A DNA stretch of 64,000 nucleotides from Diphasiastrum complanatum (taxonomy: Eukaryota; Streptophyta; Lycopodiopsida; Lycopodiales; Lycopodiaceae): the NCBI GenBank assembly GCA_029204225.1, contig CM055095.1:11067506-11131505 (forward strand). The letters run 5' to 3'. The translations under genes and the position numbers were made by a program. A model generated the notes under the pieces. The model did no database searches. It was not told the DNA's origin and worked only from the letters and a program-made list of their open reading frames with translations. Of the stretch, positions 32,787 through 43,084 are shown piece after piece; position 1 is the stretch's first letter; each line of letters begins with the position of its first letter.

Positions 32787-33450
32787 AAAGTGTATATATA
32801 GATTGAAAAGTGTCAATGTTGCACCAAATGCTTATGGGATTATTAAATGCTTCAACTGTGCTCTCTTTTCTCCTCATCCCTTCCATGAACTTGCTAATAC
32901 AAAAGTAGGAAAAAAAACATGAGAAAAAAAAACCAAGAGAGATCAAAATATCATAAAAGATGAAAAAGTAATCCTAAGAAAACCAAAAAACAAGCATAAA
33001 AAATAATAAATAAGATTAGAATATTGAAAACAATCTAAAAAGACAACATCCTATAAAAAATTCCAAAAAAACACCATTTTATATAAACAATCTCAAGAAA
33101 ACAAAAAACTAGAAAACACATTAAAAAAAAATTGAAAAAAGCTTAAGAAAAACAAAATACTGTCAATTTTTTTTTCTCAAAAAAAATCAAAAAATAAAAT
33201 AAAAAAGTCATAGAATAAAAAAAAACAAAATAGAGTCAAAAAATAATAAATTTTTGAAAAAACCAAAAAATAACATAAAAAAATCCTTAAAAAAAAAACA
33301 AGATAGTATCAAAAAAAATAATTTTTCGAAAAAACCAAAAAATAACACAAAAGAAATCATAAAATATATAAAAAAAAATCAAAATAGTGTCAAAAAATGT
33401 AAAATTTTCGGAAAAACCAAATCAATAAAATGTTGTGTGAGTCTTTGCCA
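32787..33450 (+). repeat. A-rich low-complexity block with a degenerate 73-81 bp repeat
   Basis: From about 32890 the plus strand is strongly A-rich. Phrases GTCAAAAAATAATAA, TCAAAAAAAATAAT and GTCAAAAAATGTAAAA, each followed by TTTTTGAAAAAACC-like words, start near 33234, 33307 and 33388. No coding; Lys/Asn-rich open frames here are compositional. Confidence 0.75.
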
Positions 33451-33464
33451 CTGAGTGAGCATTT

Positions 33465-33838
33465 CTTCCTAAGTACCGTTTGAACTTGAGCGATTGGGTC
33501 TAAGCGCAGCTAATGAGTACTGCCTCTGAGCTGTAATCTGAGTGTAAGCTGTAATCTGAGTGTAACTGTGACCCGAGTGCCAACCTTGAGTGATACCTTT
33601 TGTGGACTGAGTGGTGTTGAGCAATGGTTTCAAATGCTTGAGTACTAGTCTTTCCTAAGTACCGTTTGAACTTGAGCGATTGGGTCTGAGCGCAGCTAAT
33701 GAGTACTGCCTCTGACAACAACAGCTGTCGTCTGAGCGTAACTGTGACCTGAGTGCCAACCTTGGGTGATACCTTCTGTGGACTGAGTGGTGTTTAGCAA
33801 TGGTTTCGAATGCTTGAGTACTAGTCTTTCAAAGTTCC
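33465..33838 (+). repeat. 186 bp direct repeat, two copies
   Basis: The phrase CCTAAGTACCGTTTGAACTTGAGCG occurs at 33468 and 33654. The two units match through ...GGACTGAGTGGTGTT..AGCAATGGTTTC.AATGCTTGAGTACTAGTCTTTC. The second unit has a short replacement at 33716-33735. The whole block is dense in GAGTG/GAGCG words. Confidence 0.85.
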
Positions 33839-35395
33839 TAAATAGTGATCCACACTGAATTGCTTCAGCCTGAAGTATGATCCTCTATGATGACCTCTTT
33901 GAAGAGTCTTCTTCTACAGGTATATTTGTTGTAGGCACAACTTGAGCACCATAGTTTAGAGGAGTCTGGCCTGGCAATTGCCCATCAAGCGACACTATTG
34001 ATTCCCATCTACTGAGTGAGCCGCCTGCATCATCTTCTCTGTGAGTCTTCTCTAAGACTGACCGAGTCACATGCACATAGATTTATCATCATTCTGAGTG
34101 CGATGCACACAAGCGCTGCACACAGAGAGCCATGTTGAAGTGAGCGCTAACAGCCGATTGCATGAGCAGCGATTTGGAAGAAAAAAGATTACTTGTCTGC
34201 AAAGAGAGCAGCTTTGAGCATTGCTGCAAAGTCTAGAGCTATAAAAAATTATCACTCTAACTTGCGTCTAGTAGCTATCATCTATCTAATCCGTGGTAAA
34301 GGATCAGAGAGCAACCTATCTGATTAGCGACTGAAGATTGAGAATGAGACTCCTCAAGGTGCAGACAATTGAGGATGTAATGCTTGCTACACTCTACACT
34401 CCTGCCGTAATTACATGGACGAAATATTTTGCCTGGTATACTGCTAGAAGAACGCAACTATCCAACAAGTTGTTTGAGCTCATGCCCATGGCTTCTTCAC
34501 GTGATTACAAGAGCACATTCCTAAGAGCTGTCATAACGGAGTGCTGACAGCAGATCCACTATCAAGAATCAATACTACAAGGAGACTTTGAGCATTGTTG
34601 TATTCTCGCACAACGAACTGCTGATTTCCATAGAGCATAATAATTGCGCGACTCTTTGTCTCTACAAAATCGCTACTCTCAGATCTGATAAATGAGCATC
34701 GTTCCTGCATGAAAGAATATTTCACCTGAACGCTGTCACAGATGAACCGTTCTCCGGAGGTTTCAAGACCATCCGTCATTGTCAGTGACCAGGTTGCATT
34801 TGAGAGTACTGCTTCTTGGTGTCTATGAAGAAGTTTTCTACCAGTTTGAGAAGCTATGCAGCAAAAGTGAATTCCAACAATACTATACATTCTCATGGAC
34901 TTGTCAGCTACATGAATGGTCTCTGATTTCCTGTGGGCTGGAGCTGGAGGAGGCCTGAGAAGAGAATCTCACATGTAAGCTTCCTTATTTCATTTTCATA
35001 CTCTTCTACTTGTGCATTGAATCTGTGATGATATAACTGTGCATGTAATAGCCGTGTTTACAGCTTCTATTTTCAAAGATCAGTGATGTAAATTGTCTTC
35101 TTCCATATCCTCATAAAGAAAGATTGTAGCATGCTAAAGGGAATCATAGATAGTGTACTGTTATATCTTATGAGAAAGTTAAATGCAGGATAGTTATGAT
35201 TTGAGATGATGATAGTTTAATTTAAAACTCTAGCAGGTTGCTAGTTTGCTAAGAGTGATTGGTTTTTATGTGAATGTATGGAGAATATCTTTTAGGAAGG
35301 TTGCTTGAGTGAATGTGATGAGTAAATTAAGCAAATCACCTTCATCTCCTTGGAACACAGGAGCGAGGCTAGTCTTACATTTAATTTAAAAACCT
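33839..35395. other. No gene recognised
   Basis: Contains a 121-codon minus frame (34896-34531) and a 69-codon plus frame (34338-34547) with ordinary amino-acid composition but no motif I can name. Continuing GAGTG/GAGCG words up to about 34220 tie the left part to the preceding repeat. From 34980 the sequence is AT-rich. The last 400 bases would be downstream flank of the minus-strand gene. Confidence 0.35.
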
Positions 35396-36545
35396 CTACT
35401 CATCATTACTTCCTCCCTCATCGCCTCCTTCGTCTTGTAGGTGTACATTGGTGTCCACATCTTCAAACTCCCCTTCGCTCTCATCCACATTCTCTTCCAC
35501 ATTTTGCTCTTCAAAATTTTCTACATTTTCTTCCACATCATGAATGCTTGAAGTTGTAGAGCCTCTCTACAAAATAGAATCAAAGATACAATTAAATTGA
35601 GATTAAACTTACATGTAAACCACAAAGTCAACAATCACAAAACAATAAAGGTTAAGAGTTTACGATTGGAAACAATCCATGGTATTCCATAAAAGCTTTA
35701 AGGCTGACATATCCATCATCGTAACCTTGTTTGTACTCCGTGGCAGTCATCTGTCTTCCAAATTCACTAAGCTACATTCAACAAAAAAACATAGTTTAGC
35801 AATACTATATAGCTTAGCAATAAAAAACATTAACAATCTCACTACAAAAATGGAATCATAGTAAAAATTATTGCACTTACAAATTGGGTTTCTAGATTGC
35901 CCTCTCCTCCCGATCCCAAGTGACTTTGGCCATGTTTTAAGAGCTTCTCGGTGGCGGCCCTACGTTGTTGTTTATACTTTTGGGGATTGTTTTGCAACAA
36001 TTCCCCTTTCATCCTCCTCCAATCCCTTTTGGAGCACCATCCAAGCTTCGCGGGAATCTTGGAATTCCTCACGGCTCTTCTCATCAATTGCCTTTTGTTA
36101 CGAATCCAAAGGCACATTGTATTCAAAGCCCAAGTCCTACTAAAAGCCTTGGATTGAGGGAATTCATAATGTAAAGTCTCTATTATTTTATTTTTGTCTT
36201 CAAGCGATTGGGATGACGAATCAATCATGTAATCTTTACCAAAATATAAAGCAACTAAATCACGCAAACATGCATGAACTACATTGTCACGCGTATTTTT
36301 TATATCTCCACCACGTGGATTAAGATCATAATACACACTACACTATTCCTGGAAAGGGGCATCTTCGGAAGCTCTCTTTCGGATGATTCACCCGAAGAAG
36401 ATAACACAAGATTTTTGATTCTATCTCTTTGTTGAGGAGATAGATTCTCAAACCACTCTTGATTATATTCTTCGGGCTCCTCACGAGCTTTTCTCCTAGA
36501 TGGCCTCCCACTTGACCTTCCACTTGACCTACCACTTGAAGACAT
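35396..36545 (-). CDS. Three-exon gene, transposase-accessory-like or unknown protein, one frame slip
   Basis: Exons: 36545-35881, 35771-35664 (108 nt) and 35566-35396 (171 nt with stop). Introns of 109 and 97 bp have GTAAGT..TGTAG and GTAAAC..TTGTAG ends, are T-rich, and both lie in phase 0. The protein would have a Ser/Arg/Gly-rich basic N-terminus (possible nuclear signal), a middle region (LNPRGGDIKN; CLWIRNKRQLMRRAVRNSKI; GWCSKRDWRRMKGELLQNN), a Lys/Gln helix followed by SHLGSGGEGNLETQF, exon 2 (MTATEYKQGYDDGYVSL) and an acidic Glu/Asn/Val-rich C-terminus. The helix, then His and a glycine-serine turn, then a polar segment recall the plant Ptta/En/Spm-type (Transposase_24-like) proteins, a weak resemblance. 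Near 36333-36338 a GTGTGT run shifts the frame by two bases; without it the first exon would be open from ATG 36545. From the internal ATG 36336, 244 residues are open. It may be a gene, a transposon-borne gene or a recent pseudogene. Confidence 0.55.
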
Positions 36546-36954
36546 TGTAGCAAAGAAAAATTTTAAAAGTTAGAAGTAGTGGAAAATGAGAGTGAAAGAG
36601 TAGTGAAGACTGTTAGATTAGAAGAGTAAGCAATGACAAGAAAGCAATAGATCAATAGTAAGCAAGAACAAGCAAGATCACTAGCAATGAAGCAAGCAAG
36701 CAAAATCTATAGAGCTTGGAAGAGCAATAGCAAGCAAGAACACTAAACACTAGATTAGCAAAAACCTATAAAACTTGAAAGCAAAAGAAGTTATCCACGC
36801 GATATCCACGCGTGGATGTTCCACGTGGTTTTTTTTCCCTCTCTTCACACGTGAGAGGGTCCCCCACATGGGCTTGCATGCTCCAAACCTAATATCATTC
36901 TATTTCAATCTCGTTAGAGTTAAATGCGTTACATAAACTATCTAAACCTTGCGA
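36546..36954. other. Upstream flank of the three-exon gene, with palindromes
   Basis: Repetitive purine-rich AGCAAG words (36600-36780), then three palindromic sites within 55 bases: ATCCACGCGTGGAT (36804-36817), CCACGTGG with a G-box core (36821-36828) and a CCCTCTC/GAGAGGG pair around CACACGTG (36838-36860). G-boxes are bound by plant bZIP and bHLH factors; a role for the gene is an inference. Confidence 0.5.
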
Positions 36955-37200
36955 TTATGTCTTATTTCGTAATGTCACCTCATATGCCCTCCCTACTGCG
37001 TGTAGGGTTTTCCTATTAAGGAAAGATTAGAACCTTGTCTTTAATGGGAGAAAAGTAAGGGCTACACACCTTAGGATTGGAAATTTTAATTACTATTAAA
37101 CTATTTCATGTTGACTAAATTTTGATCTATCCAGTAAACAATAAATTACAAAAGTACTACATTGCTATGCACAAAATGACGGTCATCAACTAATTTGATT
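36955..37200 (+). repeat. Interspersed repeat R1, copy 1
   Basis: Words ATTTCGTAATGTCACCTCATATG, AGGGTTTTCCTAT..AAGGAAAGATTAGAACCTTGTC, AAGGGCTACACACCTT and TTGACTAAATTTTGATCTATCCAGTAAACAATAAAT recur at 57050-57310 (minus) and, in diverged form, at 40175-40350 (plus). Unclassified; possibly part of an LTR or DNA transposon end. Confidence 0.7.
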
Positions 37201-37319
37201 ATATTAGGTAAACAAATATTTATGAACTTGAACTATATTCAACTAATACAAAAAATGAACAACACAAATTGCTGGGTATCGGAGATGATTTTCATGATAC
37301 TATTGTATGATATAAGTTA

Positions 37320-37510
37320 TCATTGACCCTCTTGAAACACATAGGCGACTTTATACTTGACGAGGGTGAAACATACCTTCTGAGCTAGGAACAAATCAAT
37401 TTGTCACAACATTATCCAGAACAACCCTGCCCAGGCCATCTCTTGAAACACACGGACCTTGGGAGACGACATCTAGCAAACAAGCTGCCTTGGTCCCCTA
37501 CGCATTATGA
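37320..37510 (+). mobile_element. Diverged fragment of GyH leader end / LTR start
   Basis: Shares GACCCTCTTGAAACACA, GACGAGGGTGAAACA, GAGCTAGGAA and TTGAAACACACGGACCTTGGGAG with 46851-47010 and 49599-49760. Confidence 0.55.
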
Positions 37511-38009
37511 GAAAAATAGTCGAGCACTCATTTTGATCAATTCTAAAAAACATTTAGGCCTTGAATTGTCACATGTTTCCTATCTTTGGCATATGAAATG
37601 CATCACTAAACTTAGATCCATATCTAACGAACTACCTTATGGATGGAAGCACCCAGATTATAAAGAGCCTGAGGAACTACCACCTTGATCTTTGAATACC
37701 ACAGACATGAGAAGATCCTACTTATGAGGCAAATTGAGTGATATGTATAGAATTCCCACATGATGGTGCTTGACAATGACATAGCTCGAGTGACCCCTCA
37801 AAACTGTGCCCTTGCTTATGACTCTAAGATGGAAGCCTAGATCACCTTTATGGACATACCCCATGATATAAAGGAAGGACTCATAGTAGGCATCCTTCGC
37901 TCTAGATCTTGTCCTCAGGAGGTTGATCTTCTCAAGGGAGGTGAATGATGAAAGAAAGCCTACTGATGGATCTTAATTATCACTTCATGTTATTGTTGAT
38001 GAAAGGGAG
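37511..38009. other. No gene recognised; one possible coding scrap
   Basis: The plus strand at about 37755-37945 can be read as MMVLDNDIARVTPQNCALAY..ITFMDIPHDIKEGLIVGILRS with one stop. The composition is protein-like, but I do not recognise it. Confidence 0.25.
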
Positions 38010-38448
38010 AAGATTGGGAGAGAGAGAGTAAGAGAGAGAGAGGACAGGGTTTTATTAGGAAGAGTAGAAGATGATCAAATACAAAGGAAATGGCTTTCTC
38101 TTATAGATTTGAGTTGTTAGCCCCCTTCACTCTTATTGACTACTGAAGCTCTCAGTAGAATCACGATCTTGACCGTCAAGATCACTTTGTGTTTCTTGAG
38201 GACAAGTTGTGTTTCCTAGCTTAAGAACTTTACAAAAGCTAAGTTTAAAATACTTTATTTAATAGTTGTGCTCCATTGCACTTATTAGCCTAAGGCCCAA
38301 TGTTGGACTCACACATGCAAGATGCCAATTCGTCGCCTGTTGCTAATACTCCCAACTCTCTACTTAAGGTATGAAGTGTTCGGGCTTATTGCAAAATAAT
38401 CTTGGCAAATTTTAGAATATTTCATGTTGTTCCTAGAATCGGACAACA
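38010..38448 (-). mobile_element. CT-LTR repeat, copy 3
   Basis: Starts TGTTGTCCGATTCTAGG at 38448. TATA (minus) at 38105-38101, AATAAA at 38056-38051, then a GA/CT tract at 38011-38043. This copy gives the best view of the 5' terminus. Confidence 0.7.
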
Positions 38449-38896
38449 TGCTCGTGCTACCTAGTCCCATGGCACTGCCTCTGACTGGTCCTTGGGATGA
38501 TGACAAGTCACTGGCACTGTCAAAGTTTGTAGAGAGCATAGGTATATATATAGATCTTTTTTTTTTTTCTGCTTTTGTGCACTAGGAAAAATGTAGAGAT
38601 GTGTTTGCTTACTTAAAATTTGAGGCTTTATTCGATGATGACATGCAAGAACATGGACTTGCCAGACTTTCAATAATAACCATATGAGTCTAGTGGCCAT
38701 TCCTAATAAACTTTTTCATCGACAAATGGGTAGTTAATACCATCCAGCAGAGGATCCCATGATAAGGCTGGTTGATATTGATCCTGATAGATCGGCACTA
38801 CTTCTCCTAGTGGTATTGACATATTTAATGACACAAAACAAATACAATCAAGATGCAAGGACTATACATCTCTACATATCAGCAAAATTTAAATCT
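38449..38896. other. No gene seen
   Basis: Between CT-LTR copy 3 and the SET pseudogene; contains a T12 run at 38561-38573. The 79-codon minus frame here has no support. Confidence 0.35.
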
Positions 38897-39799
38897 TCAC
38901 ATTTGACTTATTGTCTTTTGCAAACATTTGGGTAGAGGACTATTGAAACTATACTTGATGAACAATTCCTCCCCAAACCTAATAGATCTAGTGGCACAGA
39001 CCATTACATAAGTGCCCTTTACATTCCTAGTAAAATATTTTTCTTTTCCATTGGTGCATTCCTCAAAATCACAATTCGTCAATAGAGGGTGGCCAATGGA
39101 ACTATTTATATATGCAACAATGTTTCCATGCACATTTGGACGTCCATCAATGTATGTACGATTTGCCCTTGAGATGTTGCCTCCTTCCATGCGAACAAGC
39201 ATCTGAATTCAAGCCATATACTTGCATCCTCCATTGGTGACGACACAAAGCATGCCAATCACCTCAATTGTATTGAGGTCCTGCATATGGCATCAATGTC
39301 ACAACACTATTTAGAGGGACCTCAATACTACTCAATGCAAAACGACCCAAACCAGCCTCAGGAAAGTGTTCACTAGGCATGATCATGTACATTCGACCCC
39401 AATACGTAAATGGTGTTCCATTTCATGGTAATGGTGATTGAAGTGGCCAACATGAATATTTACTTCTAATGAAAGTTTTTACTAATGGTTGCAAGCTAGG
39501 TGGAAGAGGAAAGTCAAAAAAGAACCTAGAATGTCTTTTGACACATCAACAGTGCGTAGGAATTTGCAATTATATTTCATGCTAGTCATAATACGTCCAA
39601 GACGTGTTCTCTTTCTGAAAGGGGTGGTCAAGTTCGTGGAATCCACGTGGAGTATCGTGGAGGACTCATGTGCAACATCCAGGATAGGTGTGGTTGGGTG
39701 TAGGGAACGTTCTAGAGATTTGGAGACATGGATTGAATCACAAGGCATTGATGAACTAATTATATCATGCAAAGGGGTCATCATCAACAAGAGCATCAT
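38897..39799 (-). pseudogene. SET-domain protein gene, broken
   Basis: Minus sense. 39799-39482: Ser/Thr-rich N-terminal segment with a basic RKRTRLGRIMTSMKYNCKFL stretch. 39480-39265 in another frame: KYSCWP....PLP..GTPFTYWGRMYMIMPSEHF, then GLGRFALSSIEVPLNSVVTLMPYAG, which matches the opening of a SET domain (G.FA...I..G..V..Y.G), then a TGA. 39202-38897: GRPNVHGNIVAYINSS, NCDFEEC, VMVCATRSIRFGEELFIKYSF, the catalytic core and C-terminal signature of SET (N-[hydrophobic]-x-Y-[IF]-N and GEEL...Y). SET proteins methylate lysines in histones or other proteins. An AG before 39190 (GAATTCAG) could be a splice acceptor, so part of the disruption may be an intron, but the in-frame TGA near 39268 argues for a pseudogene. 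Two other fragments occur in the window. Confidence 0.65.
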
Positions 39800-39942
39800 C
39801 TAAGGCCAATGATGATCCAAAAGCAATATTCATGTGATTTATCCTATCAATAATATTCTCGATCTCTCTTGCAACTATTTTCCTTGAAACCAACTTATGT
39901 TCCTTCTTCTGCAAAAGTTGAAAATGTTAGATGTATCAGTTT

Positions 39943-39950
<8 letters not shown>

Positions 39951-39983
<33 letters not shown>
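39951..39983 (+). repeat. (CT)n microsatellite
   Basis: About 16 CT units without interruption. Confidence 0.95.
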
Positions 39984-39986
<3 letters not shown>

Positions 39987-40037
39987 CATGAAACATAAAT
40001 TAATATATAACAGAAACCGTAAACTAGTAGCATGTAG

Positions 40038-40115
40038 CACACACACGCACACAAACAAACACACACAAACACATGCACGCACGCACACACCCACTCACAC
40101 CCACCCTAAACACAC
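40038..40115 (+). repeat. AC-rich imperfect microsatellite
   Basis: Alternating purine-pyrimidine CACACA/CACGCA runs broken by AAA and CCC; such tracts can adopt Z-DNA. Confidence 0.85.
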
Positions 40116-40174
40116 ATGAAAAGAAAAATAGAGTAAACATCATAGAGTGATAATCAAAACTCCCAAACCACATG

Positions 40175-40350
40175 ATTATATCCTATTCCATAATGTCACC
40201 ACATGCTCCCTCCTTACGACATTTGGGCTTTTTTGTGTAACATATCTTTCAACAAAAAACATTTAAACCACGTCTTTAACAAAAAACAAGGGCTACACAC
40301 CTTCCTAGCACTGCGAGTGTTAGTTACCTTTAACTCTTTCATGATCACTC
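40175..40350 (+). repeat. Interspersed repeat R1, copy 2 (diverged)
   Basis: Aligns with 36960-37090 through ATTCCATAATGTCACCACATG, CTCCCTCC, TTTAAACCACGTCTTTAA and AAGGGCTACACACCTT. Confidence 0.6.
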
Positions 40351-40358
40351 TTTCATGA

Positions 40359-40362
40359 TCTC

Positions 40363-40444
<82 letters not shown>
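40359..40444 (+). repeat. (CT)n microsatellite
   Basis: 86 bases of CT with a single G at 40370. Confidence 0.95.
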
Positions 40445-40447
<3 letters not shown>

Positions 40448-40486
40448 TGTGAATGAGTCTATGGGTGATTGGAACTGGAAATCAAG

Positions 40487-40657
40487 ATTAACTACATCTA
40501 ATCATTCTATTTGAATTTTTTCTCTTAGAAGCAAGTGAGAGATTAACTTCATCTAATCATTCTATTTGGATTTTTCCTTTTAGAAGCAAGTGAGTTACTA
40601 ACTTCATCTAATTATTCTATTTGGATTTTTCCTTTTAGAAGCAAGTGAGAGATTAAT
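40487..40657 (+). repeat. 55 bp tandem repeat, three copies
   Basis: The phrase TAACTTCATCTAAT(C/T)ATTCTATTTG..TTTTT.CTTTTAGAAGCAAGTGAG starts at 40487, 40542 and 40597, an exact 55-base period. Confidence 0.9.
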
Positions 40658-41266
40658 TTCAAAGTATCGTGGCACTCATCCTATCACTCAATATTTATTG
40701 GCCAAACTATACTTGAAGTGTCATAAGGGTCAAAGATTAAGGCATTTCCAAAAAACACTTTAAAGAGTTCACCTTTCATACTCTTGGATTCTTTGTGTGC
40801 ACTCCATTGGCCCAAATATGATCGTTGACAATCCTCCTTGTCCGAATCCTAAGGCCTTTGCATTGTGTGCATGTACATGGTATCCTCTCATCATATTCTG
40901 GTTGAAACTGGTCCAATAATCCAATTGCAAATTGCACAAATTCTTTCAGTGCCATTCAAGTGAAAATTGACAAATTCTAATATGTGACGAATTGTAACAT
41001 GTGACAAAAATTGACAAAATAATCTTTGTACATTTAGTGCATTTGCAACCTTCATTTGTGATGGAGTGGTGTCTTGGCTTTCCAAAGAGCAATATACTAT
41101 ATCACAATCCTCAACCAAATCGGAGTACATCACTATTACAAATAAAAGAATTATGACATAAACCAATATACATACATGTGATGGATCAATAGGTGGTCTA
41201 CGTCGACTGATGGAAGAGCTTGAAGATGAACCAGTCAATAGTTGTTCATTGTACTTTAGTCTTGCT
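40658..41266. other. No certain gene; 131-codon minus frame
   Basis: The minus frame 41286-40891 (SSSSSSISRRRPPIDPSH; hydrophobic ILVYVIILLFVIVMYS; NALNVQRLFCQFLSH) lies upstream of the SET pseudogene in the same direction and could be a remote 5' exon. The hydrophobic part may be a translated T-rich intron. There is no family match. Confidence 0.25.
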
Positions 41267-42409
41267 TGATAGTGAAGGTTCCGCATTTAGAAACACCCCA
41301 CCCCAGTTACTCATTGAAACACATGGGCCTTGGGAGGCAAGAACACTCGACTGCCTAACTCCCAAGGTGGGTCGAACCCATGAGCACAGAAAGGCTAAGT
41401 GAAGACCGCAAAAGTGTAAAAGTCAACGTTAGTGGCTTAAATAGTACTTAACTCATATATCTGGCTCACAACACTTTAGATAAAATGAAATGAAAATCAT
41501 ATTGAACATCTCTATGCTGGCTTAGTACACTTCACGAACTAGTGAGGAAAATTCGACGTCCTTTGTGTATGACAACTTTGGGGTCTATCTTGAGAATCAT
41601 TACTAAAATCTTTATGTCGACTCCCCCATACAGTAATGTGACTTAAGTGAGAATTAAAGCCATACCTAAAACTTCAACCAACAGTATTGTGAGGATCATA
41701 CAGTGAGTTTAAAAAAGACAACCCCTCCTAAAAACTACGAGAAGCATTTTGACCAAAATCATAAAATTCAATGAACGAGGTTGGTTTGGGACATTATAAC
41801 GGGATTGGGGAGTATCGTAAAAATAGTAATGGGAATGATGGGCACCATAGAAAGTTATGATTGAGTGGGGGAAATAGAAAACAAAAACTACACAAGTTTG
41901 ATTACGTACACACTTGACAAATCATATTGGTAGAAGTGGCCATATCAGTAGGCCGTAAGGCAGTGACCCTAGGACTTGGAAAATTTTAGTCGTGACAAGT
42001 AGCCACATAACCAATAAACGTACACCACTATGGAGGCATGCCCAGTTGCAGTTGAGTCGTCATAAAAGCCAACCAACTAGACTCGAAAAGAGAATATGCT
42101 AGTGGAATTTCTCAGTACTACACAAGGTAGAAAACGACAACTATCACCAGAATATCTTTGAGAGTGATAAATCATCCCATACACTGAATGATTGACAAAA
42201 AAATGATAGGGTATGGAATATTTAAGAAAAGCCTATTGAATATCAGGAATCAGACCAAAAACTCAAAGTACATTGTCAAACCGTTACTGAAACTCACCTG
42301 ATACCTTGAAAATACTTCCAAAACCGATTTCACCTATTTAGAATGATTTTTGTGTTTGATAAAGTGCCATGGCACAGTTCGGTAACCCCAGAAGGTTCTG
42401 TCCAGTAGT

Positions 42410-42814
42410 ATGAATCTTAAGTTGGGGATCTGTAACCATTATAGCTTTAGATACTACTTTGGGACGCGTGACCACCTGCGACCTCGCTTTAGAACTAAAC
42501 ACGAATGGAACCCAAATATAGGCCACTTTGTACCTACATATAGGTCAGCACTGGTTTCCCCTATCGCTTCAAGAAGCACTACTACACAATATTCCCCGAG
42601 CAGCCTTAGGGTTCATATGATAGACCCAGGATATCACTTCCTACCCCTATCGGGTGACGTATGTCAACTGTTCAGACAAGGAATTGCGAGATATCATTTT
42701 TATACACATGAATTTCACCACAACCTGCAACCCTGGGACATCTTATTAAGAATACGACACCACAAGTATTACAGTTACCTAGACATGTATGAGTTCAGGC
42801 CAGACGGGTTGTGA
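42410..42814 (+). CDS. Unrecognised 134-codon open frame in the extra LTR segment
   Basis: Rich in His, Tyr, Arg and Pro (PGYHFLPLSGDVCQLFRQ; ARYHFYTHEFHHNLQPWDIL; HHKYYSYLDMYEFRPDG), with a composition unlike the surrounding translated junk. No signal peptide, membrane segment or known motif is visible. The stop lies at the segment's right edge. It could be a fragment of a retroelement protein; I would not assign a function. Confidence 0.3.
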   Translation: MNLKLGICNHYSFRYYFGTRDHLRPRFRTKHEWNPNIGHFVPTYRSALVSPIASRSTTTQYSPSSLRVHMIDPGYHFLPLSGDVCQLFRQGIARYHFYTHEFHHNLQPWDILLRIRHHKYYSYLDMYEFRPDGL

Positions 42815-42829
42815 AAGCTAATTGATGCT

Positions 42830-43084
42830 ACGTCCACGCACTTCGCAGGAGTATCAAAAGAAGTATCACAAACACCCCCAAATACCCCTTGCGTCGATCT
42901 TTTTGACCAATATCCAAAGTCATCTGGAACTGCTAATAGCGTCAACATAGATTCAGAAGATAGACCCAGGAATAGAAATCAACGAACACTATACCAACAC
43001 CTTGAACTAGTCGTGAATATATCAAGTGACGTATTATTCAAGGACCCTATTGATAATCTCCGCTTAGAAACGAGAACCATTTGA
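42830..43084 (+). pseudogene. LTR-internal open frame, copy 1 (start lost)
   Basis: Same frame as 47128-47382 and 49881-50135, but the ATG is ACG. See those entries. Confidence 0.3.

Larger units (their letters stand above)
39800..40174. other. Microsatellite-rich flank
   Basis: Holds a CT tract (39951-39983) and an AC-rich stretch (40038-40115, mostly CACACA/CACGCA). The open frames across them (SLSLSL, HTHTH) are products of the repeats. Confidence 0.8.

Noticed and set aside
33254-33454. Lys/Asn-rich 66-codon frame
   Set aside because: Compositional consequence of the A-rich block.
35871-36174. Three overlapping plus frames
   Set aside because: Antisense of exon 1 of the minus-strand gene, which has splice signals in phase.
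37401-37688. Frame with ELPYGWKHPDYKEPEELPP, WW-domain-like start
   Set aside because: Only a few residues fit; the second Trp and the YY block of a WW domain are absent, and the 5' part lies in a repeat fragment.
39931-40119. SLSLSL/HTHTH frame
   Set aside because: Product of CT and AC microsatellites.
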